From NCBI RefSeq assembly GCF_905220415.1, contig NC_059544.1, forward strand, positions 2,358,501 through 2,422,500: a stretch of 64,000 nucleotides of DNA, written 5' to 3'. Below are positions 1 through 13,593 of the stretch, piece after piece. The position numbers and the translations under genes are program-made. Numbering within the stretch: position 1 is the first letter of the stretch; every line of letters begins with the position of its first letter. This DNA is from Colias croceus (Eukaryota > Arthropoda > Insecta > Lepidoptera > Pieridae). The notes below the pieces were generated by a model that saw only the letters and a program-made list of their open reading frames with translations, had not been told where the DNA came from and did no database searches.

Positions 1-1160
1 ATACGAGAACACGTTACAATTCTACGAAAAACGTACGAAAGCTGCTTTTAATTTTATCAACATAATTTATGAAGGTTTCTAGAAATTTCATACAGTAACT
101 AAAAAAGCATTTTCTTCAAGTATACCATTTGCATTACGAACAAATTCAGGAATATTATTCTTTCCGATGTCATATTGGACGACAGCTATCCGATTCCCTA
201 TTACAGATAAACACTGCGCTAATCCGATACTACACAACTGAGAAAAATATCCGTCCATACAGCCAGCACGCTGCAATCTCGCCGACACCTGCGCCGAAAT
301 TAGAAAACTTTAATCCTGCGCCAACTCGCGGCGATCATTCTCAGCAATGAAATAAGGGGAATGAAAATATCTTGCGATCGTATTGGGGCTCGGAATCAGC
401 ACGTGCCAATTCGCATTGCCTTGACAACTTCGACAGTCACGTTTTAACATTGTCTGGACGTCATCGCGGGAGCTTTGTAATTCCGTCGTGTTATACAGTT
501 ATATACTGTCCATCTCTTTGCGAGTCACTGTAATAAAGCTGTAACTATGGACCGCAATTTCTCATGTAAAAGCAATAATTTTTTAATTATTTACATAAAA
601 TGATCTCGTTTATATTCGTCTTAGATTATGATGGGTATTATTCGTTTGTATGTAGTTTATTTGTATTGTGGTAAAGCTTACATAACATATAATAACTCTT
701 CAATTTATACCTTCATTACAATAGCAGAACAATCGAATATCATAAAGACACCAAGCATTAGTAGGGGACATTGAAATCTCTCAGTTAAATCTACAACATT
801 CACAATACATTCGAGATATAATGTGACATTATCTAGCAGATATCCACGGGGCTCGCTCGTGAGGCTCCAATATTGTTCCTATCTTGCCATAAGTCGATAG
901 CATGTAGGCGGTAGGGACGGCGCAATTAAGATACGTCCCTATAGAGTAATCGACTATTGATTTTAGATTTAACTTGAGACAGCTAGTCAGTCATCGGCTT
1001 AATGTCTGTGTAAGTTCGCCGTTAATGAGCAGTGAACGGGTTATGTATGGACATAGTCAGTTGGGAGTATTTCTTTGTTCTTTTGTTCATATTATGGTTA
1101 ATGGTGAAATGATGAGGTGATTTGTATTATTATGGTATGGCGTGTCTTCTGTGTTCATCA
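1..1160. other. Non-coding, no feature recognised (CELF intron, downstream of exon 4)
   Basis: AT-rich sequence with scattered stops in all frames. The two short ORFs near 88-350 overlap on opposite strands and show no protein-like pattern. Presumably intron of the CELF-like gene, whose next exon lies beyond base 1. Confidence 0.6.
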
Positions 1161-1347
1161 TCACTACATAGTATAAAACAAAGTCGCTTTCTCTATCCCT
1201 ATGTCCCTTTGTATGCTTAAATCTTTAAAACTACGCAACGGATTTTGATGCGGTTTTTTAATAGATAGAGTGATTCAAGAGGAAGGTTTTAGTATATAAT
1301 TTATTAGGTTTTAAACAAAGCGGGCGAAGCCGCGGGAGGTAAGCTAG
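1161..1347 (+). mobile_element. Helitron-like non-autonomous element
   Basis: It starts TCACTACATAGTATAAAAC after an A, contains the familiar ACTACGCAACGGATTTTGAT block, and ends GCGGGCGAAGCCGCGGG ... CTAG before a T. 5'-TC, CTAG-3' and insertion between A and T are Helitron rules, and the GC-rich hairpin near the 3' end also fits. The sequence resembles abundant lepidopteran repeats. Confidence 0.6.
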
Positions 1348-1999
1348 TACTAAATATAGTCAATGGTCCATGGAACAATGTGTAACGGTAGTTTTCTTTA
1401 GCTGTAATGCACATAATATTTTTTTTTTATTTTAATGCAAAAAATATAAAATCTCCTTGTGTTATTTATTTATCCCATATACGTTCATACTAAGTGAAAC
1501 ATATTTCCATAATATTTAATTTCAATAAAGTTTATAAACTTGTCTCTAAAACCAGTAACAAAAAAACATACAAAAACCACTCAAAGTAAAACGACATTTC
1601 ATTGGAAATAAACGATATAAGAAAGCCGCTTTCTTAAAGGATTAACCCTCTAACTTAAATATATTCATAGAAACCGAAATCGCGTGTCTATGAATATAAA
1701 TCAAAAATTGATAAGTTTCAAAACGTTTTGGCATAAAGTGTGATTTTGTGCCTTATGTGTTATATTTTCATTACGGTTAGGAATATTGTTTATTCAAAGA
1801 TTTCTCACTGTTTAAAAAATACACATCAATGCAAACTAACTTGCGTTATCCTTCTTATGGCTAATCTGTGGCTTATTATGTTTTTACAATATTCTATCTA
1901 TATGCTATGTTATAGAATTGAATTACGAGAGTCTAAAATGCTTTATAACGAAATGTTGATAAAGTTTGGAAAATTTTAATTTACTACTTTTAGTAGATA

Positions 2000-2185
2000 A
2001 GTGCCCCGCACTAGCGGTTAACCGCGGGGGCGGCTAACCGCGCGGTTAGCCGTTTTCCCATTTTAATATGCAATCGCTTTTATGGTTAGTGCGTACAATC
2101 ATAAGCGGTTGCATATTAAAATGGGAAAGCGACTAACCGCGCGGTTAGCCGCCCCCGCGGTTAACCGCTAGTGCGCAAGGGCACT
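2000..2185. mobile_element. Snap-back MITE with TA duplication, 186 bp
   Basis: Inverted arms of about 75-80 bp start AGTGCCCCGCACTAGCGGTT and end with the reverse, ...GGGCACT, around a short centre near 2090. TA occurs on both sides (1998-1999, 2186-2187), suggesting a Tc1/mariner-type MITE. The internal GCGGTTAACCGCGGGGGCGG / GCTAACCGCGCGGTTAGC blocks are themselves palindromic, so it would fold very strongly. Confidence 0.75.
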
Positions 2186-2598
2186 TAATGTTGCCTGCAA
2201 AATTTTTTTATCTTGTGTTTTCAATTAAACGAACACTTCCTTTTTCCTTCTCATTATTAGCTTATTCCGTCAAACCATTCTCATGCACCCTTCTTATACT
2301 CCAGCATTCGTCTATCCATTCATACATCACACAGCTTCCACACACAGAAGGCATACGAGGCACACGAAAATTACACACGTCCAGGTCGGCAAGGCAATGT
2401 CCCGTGTATCCAGCGAATAACCCTTAAAGGGCGCAATTACACGCATAATTACAGACGCGTCATGTCCCCTCAATTAGTCAATTAGTACGCGCAACCCGTC
2501 AACTTTGGTGTACTGTCCGTGGCTTGTAATATAACAACACAGTACGACGTTGCAATGTTATGTAATGTGTGTTATGAATGCAAGAAGATACTGCTGTA

Positions 2599-2640
2599 GC
2601 TAACGTAGCTAGTCTCTAGCTAGAGATTGGCTGCGTTAGC
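2599..2640. repeat. Near-perfect 42-bp palindrome
   Basis: GCTAACGTAGC ... GCTGCGTTAGC surrounds TCTCTAGCTAGAGA, making a stem with three or four mismatches and no real loop. Function unknown. Confidence 0.6.
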
Positions 2641-3780
2641 TTCCTTTTTCTTTTTTTCTGCAGTCATTTGTTTAAAGCAATGCAAAGTTCTTCTTATAAA
2701 ATGCGTCAACTCTTGCCAACAATCCTTGGGCCAGTAGGTAATACACAGAACAACACTGTGAACGATACTCTGTTATATAACGTGAGTTATAAGTGGAATT
2801 AGCTTAAAGACAATGTGCAGTTTTTCTTTCTTTTAATATACTTATTTCGGACGATATGCTAAAATTCTGGACCACTGTGACTGGACAGTATATAAATAAT
2901 AAAATATAACAATACGCATTATATACATCACACTAAGAAGAGCAGAAAAAGAAATACTGAGAAACATAAATCATACCCCAAAGATACATTATTTTAAACG
3001 GATTATCTAGAAAATTATTAAATCACCTTAACGTGATGTTAGCAGAGTTTGAAACTAATTCAGTAACCTACTAACATAATATTATCTTGCAAACAGGGCT
3101 TGCCCTGAAGTTAATTTTCGGGCGTTTTGAATTTCTCTTGAATAGTAATTACATTATAATATATTGTAAATTTTTATGTTTATTTGACACGCTAGACTCA
3201 AAACTTAAGAAAATTGTCTATTAAACACGGCGAATTCTACCAGCATATTTGTATTACATTTTAAATGAATTAAATTTTAAAAATTCCAAGAAATTTCGCT
3301 ATGACTCCAATTTGATCATCATAAAAATTAATTTTAGCTCTTATGACCTTGTAATAACACTTATATGCAACATCACAGTATCAAATGAAACGTTTAAAGA
3401 ATTCGAATCACGCCAGAGGGCCCGCGACCCTATCGTTATTATTTGCTTCGAAATTCTTCACATTTAATAAACTCCATTGGAATTTCAATCCCATACTGCA
3501 CGTTCCGTGTTGCCCCATCACAATGGATATGATCAATAAAAATATACATAAGTATATTGATAGATATATACAATTTTTGTAACTGGTTTAAATTTTTCAT
3601 AAAACTATTGAAAGAAAAAATACTATTATCACGACGCCCAATATTTAAAAATGTAGCTATTAATTTATCGTAATATCATAATATAAAAGCAACGAACGGA
3701 CACCCAATTATTTAGTTAGGTAAATATTTTTTTTTAAATATACAAACTTACGTTTACTTTATACTTTTAAATATAAAAAA

Positions 3781-3963
3781 CTAGTGGTCCGCCCCGGCTT
3801 CGCCTGTGGTACATATTTCGCAATAAAAGGTAGCCTATGCCCTTTCTCGGTTATCAAAATATCTCCATACCAAATTTCATACAAATTGGTTCAGTAGTTT
3901 AGGCGTGATTGAGTAACAGACAGACAGACAGAGTTACTTTCGCATTTATAATATTAGTATGGA
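3781..3963 (-). mobile_element. Helitron-like non-autonomous element
   Basis: Read on the minus strand it begins TCCATACTAATATTATAAAT after an A, includes (GTCT)n and TCACGCCTAAACTACTGAACC, and ends GCGAAGCCGGGGCGGACCA, then CTAG before a T. Its 5' half matches the plus-strand copy at 26007-26240. Confidence 0.62.
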
Positions 3964-6900
3964 TATACGCTGGTATTCAATCAGTTATTGCTGCTGTACG
4001 ACAAAAATAAAAATATTAAATCATCAATTAAAAACCAAACAAAAAGCTTATGCTGAAAATTCACTTTCTAAAGCATAAAACATAATTTCTTTCCTTGCCA
4101 CTCAACTTCTCAATGGCATAATAACAACTTACATTATGAAGGCACCAGAGGGAGCCATAAGTGCCGAGTGTACCTTCGTATCGGAGGCTTTTGTATATTG
4201 GAAGCTATTAAAGTTATTGACATGGGATTCCAACTTTTCCCCCTCGCAAACTTCGGCTAATTGCAAGGAACGACGTTAGCATGATGTACTTACCTATAGC
4301 TAAGATGGATGGGTGTATGTATGTTAATCTTATTTGATGTAATATGAGTGGATGGGTCACTTGAATGTTAAAGAACGGAGAACATACTTGTGCATGTAAA
4401 AATTAATATATTACAAGAAAACAGGACTTTGTCTGTCAAAAACATATTAGGTATGTATTGTTATTGTTTATCGCCTATGTGTCTTCGAATTCTCATAGTA
4501 AATTTTCTATATTTATTTCATAAATATTTCAGTCCTTTTTATATATTTTGTTCAAATAGACGTTGAATCCATAATAAGCTTATGGTTCAATACATTCATC
4601 CTTTTGTCTTTAATTTTTGAGCTTTAATTCGAAAAACCGCATTATACTAATATACTGCAGGACATAAAAATCGCATGCGGAATAGTAATAACAATAAATT
4701 AATTTTCGACATTTCTGTTCATATTTTTACAACCGTGTAGCGTTACGTTCGGCAATAAATTCATGTCTACTGTAGTAAATATTTTTATTTCGACAATCAC
4801 GTCATTATTAGATAGATACTTCTAAATTTGATAAAGAATGGAATTAACATGAAAATAATATTATTAATTTCATCGTCAAATTAAAAGAGTACGTATATTG
4901 TGTTAGGTTACGTTAGTCACCCAGAAATAAGTAAGTTAGCAATAATTAGGAACTATAATTAGGTACTACTTTTAAATCAAACGAAATCAATACACTAGAA
5001 GACATTTTCTTAACTGACTACAATAAATACCTACATATAATAATAAACACCTAACAACAGCCAATACCCAAATATGTACACCTAAAAACAAAAAATCACT
5101 ACACAGCTGACTGTGTACACTGGTACCCTACACATAATATACAACAGCCCAAATCTGTTTCCCAAGAACAAAAAAATCACTACGGAAGTGTGTCTGTTTA
5201 TCACTGTTTGACACAGCTGACTGTGTACACTGGTACCCCTCGCGCGTCTCAACTCTCAATAATAAAGTCACAATGGATCACCTCACGCCACTAGTCAAAG
5301 TCGCATTACCGTAGTAATTGAATACACAGGGATGAAGTTATAAGAGGTACAGTCATAAATCTCACTTGCGACGTCGCAGTCAATATCGTAGGGCTGTCAC
5401 CGCTGAGAAAAGAATTAGCGAACCGTTCGCGTTGGTTGGACGAATCTACGAAAAAGATACATGGACAAGAATAGAAAAATTGAAAGGGACAAAGACGAAG
5501 GTTCATACTCCATTGCATGCTGAACGTGAAGGCAAACGTTAAAGCAATCAATAGAAATCTATAACAATGTATTAGGGGCGGCCCGAAAGCGTTCCTGCAC
5601 TAATGGAGCGAGTCAATTACTTAAGACCGGGGGAAACTCGATCATAAAATCCGGGTATATCGATCAAAGTTCGCCCGTGACCGGCGCTGCCCGGGCTATC
5701 CGGGTGAAATATAGTTTTTCCATTTTCCGAACGCTCACCGTCGCCCAATAGATTGATTTATTATTACCCTGAGAGCGGACGACAAACGGCTGAAGATTTT
5801 ACGAAACCCCCTCCTGTAGTGACAGGTTCACGAAGTATATTAGTCAGTTTGAGAATGAGAACATGGCAATAATAGTGTTGAATTTTTGAGGACAGATTAT
5901 TTATTGTCAAAAGGAAGAAGGAATAGTGTCAGATGGAGTCTCACAAATGTGTGTTTTGACTGAAATGAAGTATTAAAATTTGACTATGCTTTGGGCCTAC
6001 TATTGCATGCTGCTTTCTATAAATATATTTTATATCATTTAAAATGTTAAATATAAATTTAATATCGGAAGAATGTACATGTACAATGATGACCTTTATA
6101 TTCAGGTTTTATTTATTTAAAAAAAAAAACTTCAAGTCCTCACTCACAGAGTATATTTTATCGCTACAAAAAATACAAACAAAAACGCTTCACTGGCGTT
6201 AGTTAACGTTTGACCTCAGTATCCAGAGACGCTCAGCTAAAAACTTTATCTTCATCATTTCTGCGTGACTAAGCGCTCCATTCTTTTGCGTTGTTTCGCA
6301 AAGCTAAGCTACCACAAAAAAGCTGTTAAATACCGAGAGTCTAAGCCAAGCTCTTAATCTTCTACAAATAGCTGGAGCTATTAGCTCAGTACACAAGCTA
6401 GTGCGTTATTTATTGTTTACTTTCTAAAAGTTTTGAAGATCATTTTCTATAGTGTACATTATACAATATACACTTATGAGTAATTTTTCGTTTATTCCAT
6501 GTTAAATTATGAAAGCTTTATAAAAAATTTCACTATTTCTGTTTGCAATTAATTTTAAGTAAATATTTTCAAAACTAAAACTGTTTCGAACCTAAAACAA
6601 GTCAGTTCTTTAGATTATGCAAATGTTATATTATTTATTACATTCGAATACTTTTAGGTGGCAGAATTTTATTCATCGCTAGGGATACAAAAAGCGTTTT
6701 GAGCCAATTATTTGTATTATGCAAATATCCAACATTATAAAACGTGACTTTGGGAGTTTAAAAGGTTAAGCGGAATAATAAAATGTCTGCGACATTTCCC
6801 CCATTCTTCAGGAAACAATTTAAAATAACTTTAGAGAATAAATCGGGTGCTACGAATCTCGTATTCTCTCGATGCTACACGTGACAGATGACGTCGCGTG

Positions 6901-9226
6901 CAGACGTGACGGTTACAAACGTCACGCGGCGTAGCGCGTAGCTCGTAGCACGGAACGCTTCGTAGTCGATGTAAGCGCTGCGGTTTGTTATTCATTATTA
7001 TTAACTGGAAAAGCAGACTGAAGCTTATCGTACGAGTATAATAACAGTCGCTGTTTTAATATGAATCATTTATGTCGATGTTCAATATAAGAACGGGGAA
7101 ATAAAACCACAATGAATTCGACAAACAGACTCAATACAGCTGTATAAGAAAAGCCCGTAGGATAATAATTATGAAATGTAAACATAATAATGAGATTCCT
7201 TCACAAACAAAGATCCCCTAACAAAAAGCATGCAATTAGGCGTCCACATAATCGCCTCGAGAGGGCCCAAATAAGACGCCAACAATTTCCTCAATCAGCA
7301 AATATTTTCCTCCAATTCCGCGGAAATCGCTCCACTACCTGCCACTCCGATCAAAGAAACGGAATCAATCGAGAGAGAAAAAACCACCCCGATAATATAA
7401 TAGAATTGAATTATCGCAACGCGGAGACTTCAAGAGGGAAGATCTCGGAATAAAAGAATCTGTAATTCGATTGTGCTCCGTAACAATCGATTCGCCGCCA
7501 ATGTTTGTGCCTCGATCGTGTAATGTAATAATGAAAATTGTTATGTTTCAATATCGCAACAGGTTCCGAGAGCGGCGCGAACGAAAAAATATGCGACCCC
7601 GTCATGGACACTTCCCCAACAGTGAATCTGCAGTTTTTATACCGTCCATTGAGATTTCATTTGCGGCTTTTGTTTTCGACCTATTATATCCGTCGAATAA
7701 AAATTTATTCGTTCGATTAAATTTTAAGCAAATTTACAAGTTGTTACTGCCGATAATAAGTGCCAACAATATTGAAACTACTGTTATTTTACGTTCCATT
7801 TTACTTTAACGCTCTTCGATATTTTATTTTATTAATATTACACTCTGTGTCAATACGCATACAAAATGAAATATGAAAACTTACTTGTTAAAATACGAGT
7901 ATGCAAAGGTTGAATTTGTGTGTGTTTACTTTTCTCTGTGTTAAATTTGGCATTGCATTAAAACTTCTCTATCTGAAATTGTGTAATGGATATTGAAATT
8001 CAGCTTTTGTTTGCATAATGTTTAATTTATTACTTTAGAACTTTATAACTTTAGAATCGGCTATTCCTTGAACGAACAAAGGTTGAAAAGCTTATAAAAT
8101 AAAAAATTTATAATATTAAACCTGTTCATACAAAATCCGGCGAAATTCAGTCAAGTCCGTGAACAATACGCAAACGTTCGTCGCGAGCGCTTCAAATATT
8201 TGTCGTCTATTATAAATTAATAAATTCATTAAAGTATCGAAACTGTAAATTGGATTAACAAAAACAAAGACTCTCAAAGGCGTACGAAACTTTGTGTCGA
8301 GCCATTCACAGTTCGCAGATTATATTAACGGTCCGTTTAAAATTTTGTCGTGCCTCGTGAAATTATTTTCCTAAGCCTAATAAATTTAGAAAGTTTATAA
8401 ATTATTCTAGCGTCTAGATTATCAAAAATTTATGGCGACGAAAAGCGAAATATGATTTTAATTAACGTTTATTGGATTACAGACAATGACTGAATAGAGA
8501 CGCTTGAGATAAGGATTTTCTGTACGAATTTAGATTTACCTATCCCTTTGAAAACTAGTTTTTGGGATGAAATTATAATGAAGTGGCTAACTATGCCAAA
8601 TTTTTTTTTAGATAAAGAAATTATATGTATTTTGCCACAAAGTAATTTTGTCTAGGTTAACATTTAAGTTGCTGAGTTTTCATACCACGTAGATGTTAAC
8701 AAAATATTATTTCCTAAAAAAATTTTTCAGTATACTTACCGATATTTGTTTAGTTTTGAATACAAGAATTGTGAAACACAAAACATTTAAATTCATTTGT
8801 TGATTTTTTACACAAACAAAATATCGACCTGCATTAATATGTCGCTTGTTCAATGAATGAATAAATATAATATGAAGAGCTTTTGACTGCAATTTATCAT
8901 GTTAATAAATAATAACAGAAGTACCTACTTAAAATATAGATAAAACATTAATTAAGTAATACATTTGGAATGCTATCACAAAGAGTTAACCTTTTTTAGT
9001 CCAGAAAACTGGTTACAAAAGCTCCCGATGTATTTATTATTCTTAGTTAAGAGAAAACGAATCTATCATTCATCTAATCCAATATATAGGTACTGAATTT
9101 TTTACAGATCAACTCGAAAGGGCGAGTTGATCTCCTCATATCCATTCACGAGTACGAACAAGCGGATATATCAACGCACGTCACACACAAGTACTAAAAT
9201 TCGTATACAACATGAAACGCACTTAC
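3964..9226. other. Non-coding intron sequence after exon 4, with some GC-richer islands
   Basis: No exon was recognised; I looked for the expected MHHPIQMKPAD exon without success. Islands at 5560-5780, 6840-6980 and 7190-7560 are GC-richer and contain sites such as GATCAAAG (TCF-like), TGACGTCG (CRE-like) and GCAATTAG; they may be regulatory. ORFs across them have mixed, uninformative composition. A CTCF-like motif lies at 4142-4155. Confidence 0.5.
5090..5240 (+). repeat. Imperfect tandem duplication
   Basis: A 28-bp block starting ACACAGCTGACTGTGTACAC and ending TGGTACCC occurs at 5101 and again at 5211, and AAAAAATCACTAC precedes both at different distances. The block contains the dyad ACACAG-CTGA-CTGTGT. 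It looks like a partly decayed tandem duplication. Confidence 0.65.
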
Positions 9227-9309
9227 CCCACTCAACGTTTTGATATTGTGCAAAGCGTCCTGCGCCTTCAGGGCGGCTTTTCGCGTGAAAAACGTCACAA
9301 AACAGCATC
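9227..9309 (-). CDS. bru: CELF/Bruno-like protein, fourth coding exon (C-terminal part of RRM1)
   Basis: The acceptor TTGCAG|GATG and donor GGG|GTAAGT bound an 83-nt exon. With the one base carried over from the previous exon it gives 28 residues: GCCFVTFFTRKAALKAQDAL, then HNIKTLSG. GCCFVTF is the RNP1 motif of RRM1, and RKAALKAQDALHN is the following helix of CELF1/2-type RRM1. That argues against the CELF3-6 (bru3) type, where I expect GCAFLTY at this place. The exon ends in phase 0; in the family it should be followed by the MHHPIQMKPAD segment, which I did not find between here and base 1. The gene therefore continues outside the window. Confidence 0.95.
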
Positions 9310-12300
9310 CTGCAACAGAAGCGAACGCTTACGTGACGTTACATGACATTTGCGTACAGACACACATGTATAAACAAACATAGGTAAGTGGGTATATAGG
9401 TTCAGTCCATGAATCGTCAGCTGAGCTTTGCATATGTGTGTGTGACCACCAAGAGTACGGCTTGAAACCGCTGACTTCACGCGTCGCGCCTCAAGCCACT
9501 AGACAGAAAAATGAATGAGCCAATCAAAAGATGCTCCGCGCTCAAAACGTCATGTACACACACATAAATGTAAAGCTCAGGTTACGCCTCATACTAATAG
9601 TGACGTAAAATAAACAACTAGACTCACAATCAGACATAAAAAATGTCCGTACCAAAACTCTTCCTACGCGTCTATGAGGCAGAGTTTTGAAATTTGGACA
9701 TTCATGCATCGAAACTAGATGTCAATTCGAATGAAGGTTTTATACGATGATGATGGTGAGTACTTATTTATTGCACGTCAATAGTTGCTAATGATACGTT
9801 CAAAGATACAAAAACAATAAACACGTTGCGTCGATGGCGAACCACGAAGTCAATTCACTCTAAAACATTCGAAGTTTAAAGTAAAAGTGTATGGTAATTA
9901 TAATAAAAATAAACAAGTTCGCTATCGCTACAAAACATTCAAATGTACATCAAAAACCTGCTGACAAAATAGCTGAAATTTACACATTTCAACATCATAT
10001 AATGTTTATCTCAATGCTAGTTACTATAAATAAGATACGGTTCTAATAAGCGATTTAGGTTGAATATCACCAATTTGTGGTAATTTATGCCTGTAATTTA
10101 TCCGGGTACAGATTACAATTTGCGTAACATAGAATATAAGGGTTGATTACATACTTATTAACTTATTCATTGATACGCACATTGAAATATACGAACTGTT
10201 TTCATACTGTTTTTTGTAGTGCGTATATTATTAAAATACACGTTTGTTTACAGATAAAAGCTATTCGTTATACTTATTCGTTTATATTATAAATAAAAAG
10301 TATATTTTCAGACAGATAATTATCTAATTAATAAAAAGTATATAGAACGCCAGCATAGCAACACATTTTTATAGCTATATCAAAATCGTTTCAAACAGCG
10401 TCTGGCTAAAAATCTTAATGAGCAATTATCCAGAACACCAGACGTTATACATTTAAGATAATTGTTTGCGAGTACCTGTAGCCCTCCAAGGTGTAATTAC
10501 ATCATTCAAGGACGAAATTATACCGTACCGTAAATGCTTCTCGCAAAAAGCTAAACGATTAAATGGCGCATTGACAAGTAATAACCGAGTTTATGTGAGC
10601 GTTTTATTTTTATGAATACGTCGAGTTTCAATCGAGTGACATTCATATTATGCCAAACTTTATTACTATTATTTAATTGTCTGTGGCAGGATTATACGAT
10701 TCGAATTAGAGTTCAACATCAGTTTTAATACTTTTCAAGTTAATGAACTCAAAAAATTTAACTAATATATTGTTAAATTATTCAAAATTACTTTTCGAAC
10801 CGTATCAAATAAGTTTTTAGTCTATGTTCACCGATTAACAACTGTGAAAATTGAAATCCTTAAGTTTTTAAAGTTCAAATGTTTCAAGTCCTATAAATAT
10901 AACACAAGACATATAACTCATTATAACAAATTTATGCTATTGCATGTGCATACAGACAAACCAACAGTCAATAGAACAAGAAACAATAACACACCGCCAT
11001 TTACAATAATTCTCTAGAGACAAAAAGGTGTTTACAAAACAATTACATTACACATAATAATATAATACGAAACATTTGAGACGCACATTGCTTTCATACT
11101 ATAAAAGCTATATCTACAAATATTTACACTCTTTTTGAAACTAGCCTCCTTTTACATACATCTTCTGAAGTATACGTACCTTTGTGAGCAGTACCGTATA
11201 GTACCATTGTATCGAATTATTCAGGTAGTTCTCTTCAAAAGTTAATAATGTGGCTTGTTAGTTCATTTTATTTTGTTTATCAGTTTTCCCGATTAAAATT
11301 AATGATTAATTTCCTGACTATAAGGAAATGAACACGAACGTATTCTTTTAAACATTGATTAATTATTAATATCAATTAAAATAAAGAATAATTGGCTATA
11401 TTATTGAATGCTTACAACGCCCTTTTATTACCTCTTGATGATATGAAAGTAATTCACATTATTCGTAGGGCTTTTTCTTTTTATTTTTTTTCAAACGTAG
11501 GCCTGTGGCCAAACGGCGGAGCGCTTCGTGAAATTAAACAAAAGATCTTGTATTTGTGTGAAGACTTACAAAGGAGCCCTCACAAAGGCTTTAAACAAAA
11601 CAACAAAAACGTCAACATGTAACATACGGAGGCATTGTCGGCTGAAACAATATCAGGCTTGCTTTAAAAGAACATCTTAAATTGAGCAAAACTTTTAGAT
11701 TTAAAAAGGCTCACTGTGCATTAATATCCTGGACCTATGAGCTATAAGCTTAGAACACTATTTTATTATTATTTAGATATATGTCGAATTTTAAAATTAT
11801 CGTGAACTAACAACTGGTTTTACCTAATAACCTTTTAAAATAAATTTGTGTGTATTTTTTTTTTGTATAGCATACATTATTGAAACAAATTGATATTATA
11901 TTTTTTAATGTACCACCTACTACTACATAACATCTTCAAGGTATTTTGGTGAATTATTCATTGTCCTCGTGATTGTTTGAAACGAGAAAGGAACGCAATT
12001 TGAATATTATATTCATAAAAAAAATCTCTTATAATATAATAATCATCATTAAAAACGAAGAATAGGGACAAATTACAATTATGCTGGTCTAATACACTCA
12101 AATGAAAACGAAATCATTCGTAAGGAATTCGAGCTTCGCCGCTTCAACGAATTTCCAAATTTTCGTCGACAAAAAACTTAATTGACAGTCTGTTATATAA
12201 TTTTATTTTTATTTTATCCTTGTTCCTTTCTCGCCTTATGACGCGCGTCGGAATTTATTTTATTATTAATCGAGTTTTCCTTTGATTGTTGTTGAAACGG

Positions 12301-13469
12301 TAAAATTATTCGCATATCTTTACCGCTCAGATAATTTCTGATCGAGCTTATAATATAGAGGGTTAGATTAGATTTATAATTTTTATTTATACCTACATGA
12401 TATCGATATTTTTTAGTCATGCGGACGCTTGATAATGTAATGAGCATATTTATGAAGATAATATACATTAAACTTAAATGTATTCGACACTAATTTTTGG
12501 CATGACGTAGCAAAAAATAATCGAATTTCGTGACTAACATTCTGTTCAACTGTTAAATTACGGTACAGAAATGTCCATCATTATTTGCATTAAAAATTGC
12601 TAATTTTTGTCCTAATAAAATGTTAATTAACCTACTTTAACTAAAATAAAGACGTATTCACATCTTGCATACGTCATCAACCGCCAAAACGGCAATCGTA
12701 AGTCAAAGCACCTACCCATGTAATATTATTGGCACACGTGAAACACAAAATTTAATAGCTCCAACCGTCTCCATATTTGCTCAATAGATTCACTCACACG
12801 AGAGTAACAAGAATTTCAATTTAGATGACTTCAAAGAAACGAGCCTGTTTTTAATCACGTAGGCTTTTGAAGTAAGTAATAATTGTACGAAGGTACCTGC
12901 GTATTAGGCACGAGTGTGTACATGAAGGTGCCTGTGACACCTTAATTAGTCGACTTTAGATGTTAATAAGGTCGTAAGGAGGGGGCGATGATTTTTCAGT
13001 GGAATTTCGGCTTCACGTTTCAACGTTGCTTTGTAGTTCTTGCAGAGTAATGTTTATTGCTTAAATCGTATTATAAATTGCTTTTTTCGAAATAGCTAAG
13101 ATCCTGCCTGTATGAAAGTTTTAAAAATAAATGGAAGACTCAAATTAATGTCTGTCATTTTTAACAATAATTCGCGAGTCCTTAAAATTAATTAGAATCA
13201 AAGTTATAAAATGACACGTTGATTTTGAATACCATCTTTTCATTTTCATTTATATGCAGGGCAACATTTTACCTTGATAAATACGCTCGTACAATAACTT
13301 CAAATTATTATTAAAATTCTACCAGTATTAAGTTTATAGTGTGTGATTTGTGAAATATATCTCACAAGGAAGCTGTGGTATTGTTATCTCAACTTTACTT
13401 TCATTTTATCAACTAGAAATAGCAAAATACAATACCGAATTTTATACCCTCAAACAACGCACAGCGCTA
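9310..13469. other. Intron sequence between exon 4 and the LINE
   Basis: AT-rich with no coding signal. GC-richer stretches at about 10480-10620 (GTGTAATTAC, TTTTATTTTTATG), 11390-11640 and 12880-13030 could be regulatory but have no other support. Confidence 0.5.
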
Positions 13470-13593
13470 AATACCCGCAATCAACCAAGATTTTACATGT
13501 CAAAATCAATTGACAACGTCAAACTTCATTTTTGATAAGACGTAGAGTTGCCAGCTTCAGAAAATTTACCAAGATTACGGGAAATTAAAAACA

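Noticed and set aside
5306..5551. 81-codon minus-strand ORF, Phe/Ser/Cys-rich
   Set aside because: Composition reflects reading the complement of a purine-rich strand; no homology recognised.
7190..7453. 87-codon plus-strand ORF, Arg/Asn-rich
   Set aside because: No domain, start context or splice support; the region looks more like a GC-richer regulatory island with homeodomain and TCF-like sites.
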